From contig CAVXYG010000009.1 of assembly GCA_963766005.1 (NCBI GenBank), positions 62,001-126,000 of the forward strand: 64,000 bases of DNA, read 5' to 3'. Both the position numbers and the translations under genes were made by a program. The notes beneath the pieces were generated by a model that saw nothing but the letters and a program-made list of their open reading frames with translations, did not search any database and was not told where the DNA came from. This document shows positions 37,626-46,631 of the stretch, in pieces; the stretch's first letter is position 1, and every line of letters begins with the position of its first letter. Source of the stretch: CAVXYG01 sp963766005 (GTDB taxonomy: Bacteria; Actinomycetota; Actinomycetes; S36-B12; GCA-2699445).

Positions 37626-38168
37626 ATGCCCGCGCGCCGGACCGATGAGGAACTGATGGCGCTGGCAGCGCAGCTCGGTGCGGAGTCGGTGCGCCTGGGG
37701 CGCGGCGGGCCGTTCGGCGCGGTCATCGCGCGCGACGGAGCAGTGGTGGCCACCGGGCAGAACCGCGTCCTGGCCACCGGCGATCCCACGCTGCACGCCG
37801 AGATCGATGCCATCCGCAATGCCGCCGCCGCCCTGTTCCCGGGGACGCTGGAGCTGGTGCCGCGTGCGGTCGGGTCCGATGATCCGGCGCCGCAGCGCTC
37901 GCGCATGCTGCTGGGCCACCGCATCTACGCCAGCGGCTTCCCGTGCCCGATGTGCATGAGCGCGATCTACTGGGCCCGGCTGGATGGGCTCTACTATGCC
38001 TGCGATATCGAGGATGCCCGGGCCATCGGCTTCGACGACGCACCCCAGTACGAGGACTTCGCGCGCCCGGACGCCGCGCGCCGCATCCCGATTCGGCAGG
38101 TGGGCCGCGACGCGGGCCTCGCGGCCTTCGCCCTGTGGGACAACACACCGGACCGGCACCCCTATTGA
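37626..38168 (+). CDS. Zinc-dependent nucleoside/nucleobase deaminase
   Basis: A 180-residue cytidine-deaminase-like protein closest to guanine deaminases (GuaD type). The zinc ligands and catalytic Glu are in LHAEIDAIRNA (near 58-60) and GFPCPMCMSAIYWA (two Cys near 106-109). The C terminus WDNTPDRHPY is also like GuaD. ATG 37626 is used; an in-frame GTG lies six bases earlier. The substrate may be guanine, cytosine or another base. Confidence 0.82.
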   Translation: MPARRTDEELMALAAQLGAESVRLGRGGPFGAVIARDGAVVATGQNRVLATGDPTLHAEIDAIRNAAAALFPGTLELVPRAVGSDDPAPQRSRMLLGHRIYASGFPCPMCMSAIYWARLDGLYYACDIEDARAIGFDDAPQYEDFARPDAARRIPIRQVGRDAGLAAFALWDNTPDRHPY

Positions 38169-38264
38169 CCCTCGCGCGGCGTCGGGCTGGGCCGCTTTCC
38201 TCGAGATCGGGCGGCGCCCGCGTACTGTGGTCGCGGCAGCAGCAGGGCTGGAGAGGCGGGGCGG

Positions 38265-39497
38265 ATGTCGGAGCATTCCCACACTGCGGGCAAGGCCGAC
38301 TTCGAGCTGATCGGGATGGACGAGGCCCCGAACAAGCCGGAGGCGCGCGTCCGGCAAGATCCCACCGAGGGCGCCCCCGCCTGGTTGATGCCCGTCATCC
38401 GCAAGGCCATCTGGCGCCTGGTGCTGGCGGTGATCGCCGCGATCGTGCTCTGGCTGCTGCTCACCCGCGCGCGCGGTGTCGTGGGCATGGTCGTGATCGC
38501 GTTGTTCTTCGGCATCGCGATGGATCCCGCCGTCACGTGGCTGCACCAGCGCCGAGGCTGGAAGCGGGGCGCCGCGACCGGTCTCATCTTTCTCGCCCTG
38601 GTGCTCTTCGTCGTGGTCATGCTCTTCGTGCTGATCCCGGCCATCATCACGATGGCCACGACCCTCGCCGACCAGCTGCCCGACTGGGTCGGCAACATCC
38701 AGGACGCCCTCGGCATCACGCCCGACCAGGCCGCCAACTCCCAAGCTGCGGCGGATCTGGAGGACACGATCCGCACCTGGCTGCAGAGCTCCGGCGGGCA
38801 GCTGATCGGTCTGGCGAGCAGCACGATCGGCCTGGTCTTCAACTTCTTCACCATCGCCATGTTCACCTTCTACTTCGCCGCCAACGCGCCGGGCATCCGG
38901 CGGGCGGTGCTGACCCGGCTCAGCCCGGATCGGCAGCAGCACCTCGGGTGGGCCATCGACACCGCCATCATCCAGACCGGCGGCTACTTCTACTCCCGGG
39001 CGCTGCTGATGCTCATCAACGGAGGCCTGTTCTTCTTCGTCATGGTCGCCGTCGGCGTGTCCTGGGAACTGGCGCTGCCGTTGTCGGTCTTCGAGGGCTT
39101 CCTGGCGGAGTTCATCCCCGCGGTCGGCACCTACATCGGCGCCGCGATCCCGATCGTGGTCACGCTCGGACTGCAGGGGTTCATCCCCGCGCTCATCCTG
39201 CTCGGCTGGGCACTGGTCTACCAGCAGGTGGAGAACTACTGGCTCAGTCCGAAACTCAGCGCCAAGACGATGGAGCTCAACGGCGGCGTCGCGTTCGGCT
39301 CCGCGCTGGCAGGCGGGGCGATGTTCGGACCGATGGGTGCCTTCATGTCCCTGCCGGCGGCCGCGATGATCACCTCGTTCCTGAAGAACTACTCCCCGAA
39401 GTACCAGCTGGCCTACCACTCCTCCTACGACGACGACGAGGAGCCGGTGGACCAGGCATCGGGGGCCGGCGGACCGGCGGACGGGCAGCAGCCGTAG
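38265..39497 (+). CDS. AI-2E family membrane permease
   Basis: A 410-residue protein with eight predicted membrane helices and the family signature near the end of the membrane domain: VFEGFLAEFIPAVGTYIGAA, then ALVYQQVENYWLSPKLSAKT. The N-terminal 45 residues and the acidic C terminus (SYDDDEEPVD) are cytoplasmic. The family exports or imports diverse small molecules or sodium; the substrate is not predictable. It is followed after four bases by a convergent dioxygenase gene. Confidence 0.88.
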   Translation: MSEHSHTAGKADFELIGMDEAPNKPEARVRQDPTEGAPAWLMPVIRKAIWRLVLAVIAAIVLWLLLTRARGVVGMVVIALFFGIAMDPAVTWLHQRRGWKRGAATGLIFLALVLFVVVMLFVLIPAIITMATTLADQLPDWVGNIQDALGITPDQAANSQAAADLEDTIRTWLQSSGGQLIGLASSTIGLVFNFFTIAMFTFYFAANAPGIRRAVLTRLSPDRQQHLGWAIDTAIIQTGGYFYSRALLMLINGGLFFFVMVAVGVSWELALPLSVFEGFLAEFIPAVGTYIGAAIPIVVTLGLQGFIPALILLGWALVYQQVENYWLSPKLSAKTMELNGGVAFGSALAGGAMFGPMGAFMSLPAAAMITSFLKNYSPKYQLAYHSSYDDDEEPVDQASGAGGPADGQQP

Positions 39498-39501
39498 CCG
39501 A

Positions 39502-40389
39502 TCAGGCGACCTGCAGCGAGCGCTTCGACAGCCCGAACGCATACCCCGTCACGGTCGTGGCCACGGCCCCGTCGGCGGCCCCCAGCGTGACGAAGATCGG
39601 CGTGAAGTGCTCCACCGTCGGGTGGGCGTAGGGCAGCCCGGGGGCCCGCGACCGGAAGGCGGCCAGTTCGTCCAGATCACCCCGTGCCAGCGCCTCGCAG
39701 GCCCAGGCATCGAAGTCGCGCGACCAGCCCGGCACGGCGTTGCCGGCGAACATCTGCGGCGTGAGGAACGGCAGCCCGTGGGTCATGAATCCCGACCCGA
39801 TGATGAGCACGCCCTGCTCGCGCAACGGCCGCAACCGCCGACCGAGCGCGATCAGGCGCTGCGGGTCCTGCGTCGGCAGGCTCAGCTGCAGCACCGGGAG
39901 GTCGGCGGCCGGATACATCACCTTCAGCGGCACCCAGGCGCCGTGGTCGAGGCCGCGGCGGCGGTGCTCGTGGACCTCGGTGGTGTCCGACAGCACCGAC
40001 AGCACCGCGGCTGCGAGGTTGCCGGCGTCGGGGGTGTCGTAGCGCATGCGGAAGAAGCGGCTCGGGAACCCGGCGAAGTCGTAGACCAGGTCGGTGCCCG
40101 CGGCGGTGCCAGAGATGCTCAGCGGGGCGGTCTCCCAGTGCGCCGAGACGATCAGGATCGCCCGCGGCACCGGCAGCGCGTCCGCCCAGGCGGACAACTG
40201 CTGCATCCATGCGGCGTCGTCGAGCAGCGGCGGGGCCCCGTGGCTGAGGTACAGCGCCGGCAGCGCGGCGTCCCCTTCCTGCCAGCGCTCGCGGGTTCCG
40301 GCGCGCTGCAGCGCACCGGGGAGGAACTCGTCGAAGGCGTGCGCCGGACCTGTCACATGCCCTGCAACGCAATGCGGGGCCAGAGCCAT
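39502..40389 (-). CDS. DODA-type extradiol ring-cleavage dioxygenase
   Basis: A 295-residue LigB/DODA enzyme. Metal ligands lie in YLSHGAPPLL (near 48-50) and EHRRRGLDHGAWVPLKVMYP (near 143-150), with IIGSGFMTHGL and PTVEHFTPIFVTLGA further on. Family members cleave catechol-type rings, for example 4,5-DOPA. The first 45 residues before the usual start region are an extension; the ATG at 40389 is the only upstream Met, so the true start is not certain. Confidence 0.85.
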   Translation of the reverse strand: MALAPHCVAGHVTGPAHAFDEFLPGALQRAGTRERWQEGDAALPALYLSHGAPPLLDDAAWMQQLSAWADALPVPRAILIVSAHWETAPLSISGTAAGTDLVYDFAGFPSRFFRMRYDTPDAGNLAAAVLSVLSDTTEVHEHRRRGLDHGAWVPLKVMYPAADLPVLQLSLPTQDPQRLIALGRRLRPLREQGVLIIGSGFMTHGLPFLTPQMFAGNAVPGWSRDFDAWACEALARGDLDELAAFRSRAPGLPYAHPTVEHFTPIFVTLGAADGAVATTVTGYAFGLSKRSLQVA

Positions 40390-40414
40390 TCCACCGCGGG
40401 GGCCGACGACCGCC

Positions 40415-40987
40415 TTAGGCCAGCGCCGCAGCGCCGAAGCTCACGTTGAACCGGTCGCACCAGATGCTCACCGACGAGAACGCGCCCAGGTCCACCTCAG
40501 CGGGGATCTCGTAGTTCTGCGAGCCCTGGTTGCCCTTCAACCGACCCAGATCGACCCAGGCGCCGTCGTCGAAGACGCCCCAGCCGGCGGTGCCCTCGAT
40601 GACCGGGGCGTCGGTCAGCCAGACCTTGAGGTCGGGCCCGTTCGACGTGTCGAGGTCCTCGATGCGCAGCACCCGCGAGCCGTCGGGCAGCTGCAGGATC
40701 TGCACTGCGCCGGTGGTGGTGTGCTCGTGGCTGATGAAGCTGCCGCTGGACAGCACCACCGGGTCGCTCTGCTGTGTCGGTCCGGTGCCGGGCGAGGGGG
40801 GTGCCGTGGGTCCGGCCGACGGGTCCGGCGCGGCGGTCGCCGAGGCGACCGGTAGCGCCTCGTCCACCGTCTCATCGACGATGAGCTTCCACGGCTGGAA
40901 GAGGACCAGGCCGATGGCGGCGACGAGGGCCACCACGGTGAGCAGGGGGATGAGGATGCCCGGACGGGCGAGTTGCTTGGCGTTCAC
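40415..40987 (-). CDS. Membrane-anchored DM13-domain protein
   Basis: A 190-residue protein: N-terminal membrane helix (about 10-32), Pro/Ser/Ala-rich linker (45-75) and a DM13 domain (about 78-190; SGSFISHEHTTTGAVQILQL, RVLRIEDLDTSNGPDLKVWL, IPAEVDLGAFSSVSIWCDRF). The single Cys in IWCDRF is the conserved redox-associated position of DM13. Its GTG start (40987) lies 62 bases after the repaired DUF2202 stop, or overlaps the stop of the unrepaired frame; either way the two are probably one operon. Confidence 0.85.
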   Translation of the reverse strand: MNAKQLARPGILIPLLTVVALVAAIGLVLFQPWKLIVDETVDEALPVASATAAPDPSAGPTAPPSPGTGPTQQSDPVVLSSGSFISHEHTTTGAVQILQLPDGSRVLRIEDLDTSNGPDLKVWLTDAPVIEGTAGWGVFDDGAWVDLGRLKGNQGSQNYEIPAEVDLGAFSSVSIWCDRFNVSFGAAALA

Positions 40988-41048
40988 GATGCGTGCAACC
41001 TCGCAGCCGCGGCCGGGCTTCCCCGTTCCTGCTTACGGATCCATGACG

Positions 41049-41787
41049 TCAGTTCCGCCAGCCGCCAGGGCCCGCACCGCTGCCGCGATGCGACCAGGAA
41101 CCTGCTCCGGCACCCTGGCCGCCCGCTCGGCTGGCCGCCCGCTCCGGCGCCTGGGCCGCCCGCTCCGGCGCCTGGGCCGCCCGCTCCGGCGCCTGGGCCG
41201 CCCGCTCCGGCGCCTGGGCCGCCCGTTGCGTCGCAGTCGGCGGGGCTGGCGCCCTGGGCCAACCGCTGGAAGGCGGCCAGATGGCGCTGGCTGGCCGCGA
41301 TCTGCTGCTCCAGCACGGCAATCGCCTGGTCGTCGGGGGCGATGTCGAGCGCATCGGTCAGCGCGGCGATGTCGGCCTCCTCCACGGCGATGCCGACTGC
41401 GGCCGCAGCGGCGAGGCTCTCGCTGCCCCGGGCCACGGACTCCCGGTAGAGGTCCTGCAACTGCGGGTCGTCGAAGACCCCGGCCGCGTCGCCCTCAGTT
41501 GGGTCGTCGACGCCGAGCGAGGCCAGCACCGTGCGCATGGCGGCCAGGTGCCGGGTCTCGCTCGCGGCGATCCGATCGAACTGCCGGGCGTCGTACTGCT
41601 CGCCGAGGGCGGTGTAGATGTCGTGGGCGAGCTTCTCCTCGCCGGTGAGGAACACGAACGTGTCCGTCGTCGTCGCCGCGGCGTCGGCGTCGGTCCCGGT
41701 GTCGTCCGCCCAGGCGAAACCGCCGGCCCCGATGGCGAGCGCGCCGCTGGCGAGCAGGGCGACTGCTGTGCGATGGATGGTCTGCAT
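41049..41787 (-). CDS. Secreted DUF2202 protein with Gly-rich tail, one probable frameshift
   Basis: The signal peptide (MQTIHRTAVALLASGALAIG, to about 28) precedes a ferritin-like helical DUF2202 domain (about 40-185). That domain has TGEEKLAHDIYTALGEQYDA, ETRHLAAMRTVL and SQRHLAAFQRLA, whose Glu and His residues could bind metal. A GPGAGAG repeat follows. As sequenced, the frame ends in Arg-rich sequence overlapping the DM13 start. Removing one base at 41122-41124 gives GGQGAGAGSWSHRGSGAGPG and a stop at 41049, a better fit (245 residues). The function of DUF2202 is unknown. Confidence 0.78.
41134..41217. repeat. 21-bp tandem repeat, four copies, inside the DUF2202 gene
   Basis: Four head-to-tail copies of a 21-base unit beginning GCCGCCCGCTCCGGCG encode, on the minus strand, the repeating heptapeptide GGPGAGA. 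A decayed fifth copy follows. Length variation would not shift the frame. Confidence 0.85.
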
Positions 41788-41918
41788 GATGCCTCCTTCG
41801 CTTCCGTTGTCGCCCCGGCGAGGGTGCCATGACAAGCCGCTGGTGTTCGGGGAACGTAAGTGCCCCTGCCGTGGGACCAACGGCACCCCGGAGTCGGGAC
41901 CTTCGGCCCCAAAACGAG

Positions 41919-42434
41919 TCAGCCGACGGCCGGGTGCGAGGGGCGACCGGCCGGCAGCGCGGCCAGCACGGACTTCACGCCGGAACCCACGGCGCTGAGC
42001 GGGGAGACCGTCGAGGTGAGCGGGAGTCGGTAGCCGGTGAGGGCATCGGCCAGGGTGAGCCGCCGGGCCGTGCCGTACTCCTCGACCGTCGCAGCGGTGG
42101 TCGCCACGAGCAGCCGGGAGCGCTCCTGCGCGGCGCCGGTGTCGCGATCCCAGTCGCAGACATGGAAGGCCGTGTCGGACAGCGCCACCAGCACCGGGAC
42201 CGGGACCCAGGGCCGCACCGCTTCCACAGCCGCCGCGGCCCGTCCGGTGAACGACTGCGTCGCCCGGACCGGTGGGTCGGCCGCGACCAGCGGTTCCAGG
42301 AGCGCGCGCACCCGGTCCTGGCCGAGGAGGCCGATCGCCAGGGCCCGATCCTGCACCCCGAAGACGCCCGCAGCGCGGACGACGACATCGGGCAGGGCCG
42401 CTTGGGCCGAGGCTCGGGGGTCGGGGGTGGCCAT
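41919..42434 (-). CDS. Hypothetical protein
   Basis: I do not recognise this 171-residue protein. It starts MATPDPRASAQAALPDVVVR and contains strands such as VPVPVLVALSDTAFHVCDWD and a C-terminal stretch of short Ser/Val-rich segments. There is no signal peptide or membrane helix. It stands alone, divergent from the GtrA gene with 91 bases between. Codon use is like its neighbours. Confidence 0.55.
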   Translation of the reverse strand: MATPDPRASAQAALPDVVVRAAGVFGVQDRALAIGLLGQDRVRALLEPLVAADPPVRATQSFTGRAAAAVEAVRPWVPVPVLVALSDTAFHVCDWDRDTGAAQERSRLLVATTAATVEEYGTARRLTLADALTGYRLPLTSTVSPLSAVGSGVKSVLAALPAGRPSHPAVG

Positions 42435-42525
42435 GGCGATCAGCGTGAGCCATCCGACGCACCGGGCGCAAGTGGTGGCGGGGTGCTCGGCCCCGACGTG
42501 CTGCACTGGATGCGTGGCCGCCCCG

Positions 42526-42999
42526 ATGCCTACCCCCGCAGCGCGTCGCCGTCGCAGGCCGTGGCACCCGGCCATCGTCGACTACTCGCGGATGCTGGCG
42601 GTGGGGACGATGGGATTCACGGTCGACTTCGGCCTGTTCAACCTCCTGCTGGTGCTCGGGCTGGCGCCGAACGCGGCAAACGTGGCCGCGATGCTCACCT
42701 CCGGGCTGCTCGTGTTCGGTGCCAATCTGCGCTGGACCTACGAGCACCGCGACGTGCGCCTGCCGCACCACTCGGCCACGAAGTTCCTTGCCGTTCAGGT
42801 CGCCAGCCTCGCCTTGATCGCGCTCGGCGTGGCTGTGGTCACGGCGTTCAGCAGCAGCGTCGTCCTGTGGAACGCGGCGAAGGTGGTCTTGACCATCGTG
42901 ATCGGATTCGGGCGGTTCTACGCCTACCGCGAGTGGGTCTACAGCGACCACGGCCGGCCGCCGCCGATCGCCGCCGACGACCCTCAGCCCTCGTCCTGA
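42526..42999 (+). CDS. GtrA-family membrane protein
   Basis: A 157-residue GtrA protein with four helices: MLAVGTMGFTVDFGLFNLLL, NVAAMLTSGLLVFGANLRWT, KFLAVQVASLALIALGVAVV and a C-terminal FYAYREWVY. The NLRWTYEHRD motif is characteristic. Members help move lipid-linked sugars across the membrane. ATG 42526 is used, with GTG 42514 as an alternative. The last 16 bases overlap the convergent peptide deformylase gene. Confidence 0.82.
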   Translation: MPTPAARRRRRPWHPAIVDYSRMLAVGTMGFTVDFGLFNLLLVLGLAPNAANVAAMLTSGLLVFGANLRWTYEHRDVRLPHHSATKFLAVQVASLALIALGVAVVTAFSSSVVLWNAAKVVLTIVIGFGRFYAYREWVYSDHGRPPPIAADDPQPSS

Positions 43000-43511
43000 T
43001 CCGCCCGCCATGCGGCGAGGACCTTCTTGCGGGCCTTGGCCGTGAGCCGATCGATGTAGAGCATGCCGTTGAGGTGGTCGGTTTCGTGCTGCAGGCAGCG
43101 TGCCAGCAGGCCGGTTCCTTCGACCCGCACCGGTTCGCCGCGCTCGTTCAGCCCGGTCACGACGGCGAAGTCCGGCCGGGCCAGGGAGGAGAACTGCCCC
43201 TTGACCGACAGGCAGCCCTCCTGGTCGTCGTCCAGGTTGCGCTGCTCGCTCGGCACTTCCGCCAGCACCGGGTTGCAGACCACCCCGGTGCGGCGCACGT
43301 CGTCGCCGTCGGGGCAGTCGTAGACGAAGACCGCTGCGTCCACGCCGATCTGGTTGGCCGCCAGTCCGACGCCCTCGGCGGCGTACATGCTGGCGTACAT
43401 GTCGGCGACGAGGGCGATCAGCCCGTCGTCGAATTCGGTGATGGGTCGGCAGACCTTGGCCAGGACGGGGTCGCCGACCTGGACGATGGGATGCACACGT
43501 CCGGATTCCAT
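42984..43511 (-). CDS. def: Peptide deformylase
   Basis: A 175-residue peptide deformylase, which removes the N-formyl group from new proteins. The three motifs are intact: GVGLAANQIG (motif 1), EGCLS (motif 2, metal-binding Cys) and CLQHETDHLNG (motif 3, HExxH). ATG 43511 gives MESGRVHPIVQVGDPVL. The kinase-like gene upstream ends 20 bases before, so the two are probably co-transcribed. Confidence 0.93.
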   Translation of the reverse strand: MESGRVHPIVQVGDPVLAKVCRPITEFDDGLIALVADMYASMYAAEGVGLAANQIGVDAAVFVYDCPDGDDVRRTGVVCNPVLAEVPSEQRNLDDDQEGCLSVKGQFSSLARPDFAVVTGLNERGEPVRVEGTGLLARCLQHETDHLNGMLYIDRLTAKARKKVLAAWRADQDEG

Positions 43512-43531
43512 ACCGCCATTGTCCCCGACGG

Positions 43532-44080
43532 CTACGGCGATCCGGCCGGCTCCATGCCGAGGAGCCCCACGATCTCCAAGGCGATCGACTCCCGCTTCTT
43601 GCCCTCGATGTCGACCACGTGCGTGGCCGCCTGCGCGTAGCAGGGCTGCCGGGCGTGCATGAGGTCCAGCAGCGCGTCGGCGTCGACGAGCGCCGGCCGG
43701 TCCGCCTTCGCCTGCACCTTCGCGACCAGGCGCGGCACATCCCCACGCAGCCAGATGACCGGGCCCGCCGCTCGCAGCGCCGCGATGTGGGCGGCGCTGC
43801 AGCGCTCCTCGCCGGCCTCGTCCAGTTCCATCACCAGTCCGCCGCCGCAGTCGATGATGATGTCGTCCATGCGCACGATCTTCGTGAGCGCTTCGGTCTC
43901 CCGGCGCCGGAATCCCGGCCAGCCCTCGGCTGCGACGAGGTCGGGGATGCTGCGGCCGCCGGCCTCGTAGCTGACCACCGTGTCGGTGGCGAAGACCGGC
44001 CGTTTCGTGAGCACGGACAACCGGCGCGAGACGTTGGACTTCCCCGCGCCGCGCATGCCGATGATCGTGATGTTCGCCAT
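43532..44080 (-). CDS. Shikimate kinase-like P-loop kinase
   Basis: A 182-residue P-loop protein with shikimate kinase features: GMRGAGKSNVSRRL (Walker A), FATDTVV (substrate Asp), GFRRRETEAL (substrate Arg), IIDCGGGLV (Gly-rich loop) and ALVDADALLDLMHARQPCYA (lid/adenine region with RxPxY-like sequence). It is not beside aroC or aroB as a housekeeping aroK usually is, so it may be a paralogue on another substrate. ATG 44080 is preferred, with ATG 44092 possible. Confidence 0.72.
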   Translation of the reverse strand: MANITIIGMRGAGKSNVSRRLSVLTKRPVFATDTVVSYEAGGRSIPDLVAAEGWPGFRRRETEALTKIVRMDDIIIDCGGGLVMELDEAGEERCSAAHIAALRAAGPVIWLRGDVPRLVAKVQAKADRPALVDADALLDLMHARQPCYAQAATHVVDIEGKKRESIALEIVGLLGMEPAGSP

Positions 44081-44114
44081 GGACTCCAGCATGGCCCAGG
44101 TGCTGGCCGACCAG

Positions 44115-44133
44115 ATAGGTAAGGCTACCCTTA
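44115..44133. promoter_or_regulatory. IdeR/DmdR-type iron box
   Basis: ATAGGTAAGGCTACCCTTA matches the actinobacterial iron box TTAGGTTAGGCTAACCTAA at 15 of 19 positions. It ends five bases before the GTG of the ligase gene and includes TACCCT (44126-44131), a -10-like hexamer that would start transcription at the GTG. Iron-bound regulator would therefore block a leaderless promoter. Confidence 0.65.
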
Positions 44134-44138
44134 CTCAC

Positions 44139-46631
44139 GTGCTGCTGACCTCGCCGACGCAACTCCTCGCGCACCTGCGCGACCGCGGCCCGGCGCCGGC
44201 GCTGATCACGGAGCAGGAGACGCTGGGCTACGACGAGCTGGCCGATCGCGTCGCAGCGCTGGCGCCGCAGTACGGCGGTGGCCGGCGACTCGTGGGACTG
44301 GCCATGGCCAACGACATCACGTCGGTCGTGCACTATCTCGCTGCGCTGGCCGCCGGCCACGCCGTCGTGCTTGCCTCGCCGTGCCGGTTGGCCGAGGTCA
44401 CCGCCGGCGTGCAGCCCGGGGTGCTCGTTGCCGATGGGGTCATGACGGTCGTGGACGGCCAACCGGCGGATCTGCACCCGGACCTCTGCCTGCTGCTGTC
44501 CACCTCGGGGAGCACGGGCTCGCCCAAACTCGTGCGCCTCTCCTACCAGAATCTGCGCAGCAACGCCGCGGCGATCGCCGAGTGCCTGGCCATCCGGCCG
44601 ACCGACCGGGCCGTCACCGCGCTGCCGTTGCCCTACAGCTACGGACTGTCGGTGCTGCACAGCCATCTGCTGGCCGGTGCCTCGGTCGTGCTCACCGACC
44701 GCTCGGCCAGCGATCGTGAGTTCGCCGACCTGTTGGCCCGGCATCGCGTCACGACGTTGTCGGGCGTCCCGCACACGTTCGACCTGCTGGAGCGGACCGG
44801 TGGCCTCGACGCCCGGCTGCCCGCCCTGCGCACGCTCACCTCGGCCGGCGGACGGATGGCGCCGCAGGCGGTGCGCCGCTGGGCCGAGCGGGGCCAGCGA
44901 TCCGGCTTCGACTTCTACGTCATGTACGGCCAGACCGAGGCGACCGCGCGGATGGCGGTCCTGCCGCCGGACCGGGCGGCCCGGCACCCGGCGGCGGTCG
45001 GGGTGCCCATCCCCGGGGGCGAGGTGCGCATCGACCCGGTCGCCGATGCCCCGGACGGCGCCGGCGAGCTGGTCTACCGCGGCCCGAACGTGATGATGGG
45101 ATACGCCCAGACTCCCGCAGACCTGGCCCGAGGGCCAGAGCTGGACGAGCTGCGCACCGGTGACCTGGCACGCCTCACCGGCTCCGGGCTCATCGAGATC
45201 GTCGGCCGGCGCGCGCGGTTCGCGAAGGTGTTCGGTCTGCGCATCGATCTCGGCGCCGTCCAGGCCGCTGCCGGCGAGGACGTCTGGTGCGTCGAGGGCG
45301 ACGGCTGCCTGCTCGTGGGCTGCCTCGGCGATCCCCGGCCGGTCCACTCCGCCGTGGCGGGTGCCAGCGGACTCCCCCCGGCGGCGGTCGTCGTGCGCCG
45401 CCTGACCTCGCTGCCCCGGACCTCGGTCGGCAAGCCCGACTACCGCGCGCTGCGGGAGCAGGTGGCGGGCGCTCCCGCCCCGGCGGGCGACTCGGTCGCC
45501 GCGATCTACGCGGCCGTGCTCGGCCTCGATCGGGTCCGGCCGGGCGACACGTTCGCGTCCCTGGGCGGGGACTCCATGTCCTACGTCGCCTGCGCGGCGG
45601 CGCTGGAGCGCGTCATCGGCGAGCTGCCGCGGCAGTGGCACCGCGCGTCGGTCGCCGAGCTGGCGGCGACCTCCCCGGTCGAGACCGGGCGTCCTCGCCG
45701 CTGGCGGGTGATGGATACCTCGGTGGTGCTGCGCGCGCTGGCCATCATCGCGATCGTCGGCTCCCACATCGGCGTCCTGGACATCCGCGGCGGCGCCCAC
45801 CTCCTCATCGCCGTGGCCGGGTGGAACTTCGCCCGTTTCCGGCTGCAGACCGCCCTGCCGGTCGCAGCGGAGCGCCGGGCGGCGCTGGCATCGGTGATCC
45901 GCATCGTCGCCCCGTCCGCCTTGTGGCTGAGCCTCCTGGTGGTCTTCAGCAGCGACTACGGACCGAGCCTGCTGTTCGGGACGAACCTGTTCGGCCCGGC
46001 GGAGGCGGCCCCGCAGTGGCGGTACTGGTACGTGGAGGCGCTGGTCACCGTCCTGATGGCATCCTTGGCGCTGCTCGCGCTGCCCGGCGTGCAGGCGCGC
46101 TGCCGCCGCAATCCGTTCGCTTGGGCGGTGGCGGCGCTGGCCGCCGGGCTCGCGCTGCGGTGGACGATGGTGGCGCAGGACGGTCCCGCGCAGCTCTATA
46201 CCCCGGTCGCCGTGGCCTGGCTGTTCGCGGCCGGCTGGGCCCTGGCCCAGGCTGGAGCCCTGCGTCAGCGTCTCCTGGTCATCGGCATCGTGGCGATCGG
46301 GATGGTCGGGTACTTCGACGACCCTCGGCGGGCAGCGCTCGTGCTCGCCGGTCTCGCGCTGGTCGGGCTGCGACCGACGCTGCGGGTGCCCGCCGCCGCC
46401 GTCGGGGCCCTCACCGCGCTCGCTGCGGCGTCGCTGTGGATCTACCTCACGCACTGGCAGGTGTACCCGCCGCTGGACTCGCTGGCCGGGGGCTGGGTGG
46501 CCCTGGCGGCCAGCCTCGCGGCCGGCGCCGCCGCTCACCACGGCTTCGAGCGGGCCTGGCGGGCGCTCGGACGTCGCCGGGGCCAGACCGCCGGTCGCTG
46601 CCGCGCCGCGCCCCGTACAGTCGCAGCATGA
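44139..46631 (+). CDS. AMP-dependent ligase / carrier domain / membrane acyltransferase fusion
   Basis: An 830-residue three-part protein. Residues 1-445 are an adenylating ligase: LLLSTSGSTGSPKLVRLSY (A3), YVMYGQTEATARMA (A5), DELRTGDLARLT (A7) and SVGKPDY (A10 lysine). Residues about 455-525 are a carrier domain with ASLGGDSMSYVA, whose serine takes phosphopantetheine. Residues about 530-815 are about ten membrane helices beginning VLRALAIIAIVGSHIGVLDI, resembling acyltransferase-3 proteins. The ligase could load an acid on the carrier and the membrane part transfer it to an acceptor. The iron box and the coupled PPTase suggest iron-starvation expression, perhaps for a siderophore-like or envelope product. 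Confidence 0.82.
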   Translation: MLLTSPTQLLAHLRDRGPAPALITEQETLGYDELADRVAALAPQYGGGRRLVGLAMANDITSVVHYLAALAAGHAVVLASPCRLAEVTAGVQPGVLVADGVMTVVDGQPADLHPDLCLLLSTSGSTGSPKLVRLSYQNLRSNAAAIAECLAIRPTDRAVTALPLPYSYGLSVLHSHLLAGASVVLTDRSASDREFADLLARHRVTTLSGVPHTFDLLERTGGLDARLPALRTLTSAGGRMAPQAVRRWAERGQRSGFDFYVMYGQTEATARMAVLPPDRAARHPAAVGVPIPGGEVRIDPVADAPDGAGELVYRGPNVMMGYAQTPADLARGPELDELRTGDLARLTGSGLIEIVGRRARFAKVFGLRIDLGAVQAAAGEDVWCVEGDGCLLVGCLGDPRPVHSAVAGASGLPPAAVVVRRLTSLPRTSVGKPDYRALREQVAGAPAPAGDSVAAIYAAVLGLDRVRPGDTFASLGGDSMSYVACAAALERVIGELPRQWHRASVAELAATSPVETGRPRRWRVMDTSVVLRALAIIAIVGSHIGVLDIRGGAHLLIAVAGWNFARFRLQTALPVAAERRAALASVIRIVAPSALWLSLLVVFSSDYGPSLLFGTNLFGPAEAAPQWRYWYVEALVTVLMASLALLALPGVQARCRRNPFAWAVAALAAGLALRWTMVAQDGPAQLYTPVAVAWLFAAGWALAQAGALRQRLLVIGIVAIGMVGYFDDPRRAALVLAGLALVGLRPTLRVPAAAVGALTALAAASLWIYLTHWQVYPPLDSLAGGWVALAASLAAGAAAHHGFERAWRALGRRRGQTAGRCRAAPRTVAA

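Noticed and set aside
36885..39542. An 885-codon minus-strand open frame opposite flavodoxin, deaminase and AI-2E genes
   Set aside because: Spans three well-supported plus-strand genes and has shadow composition.
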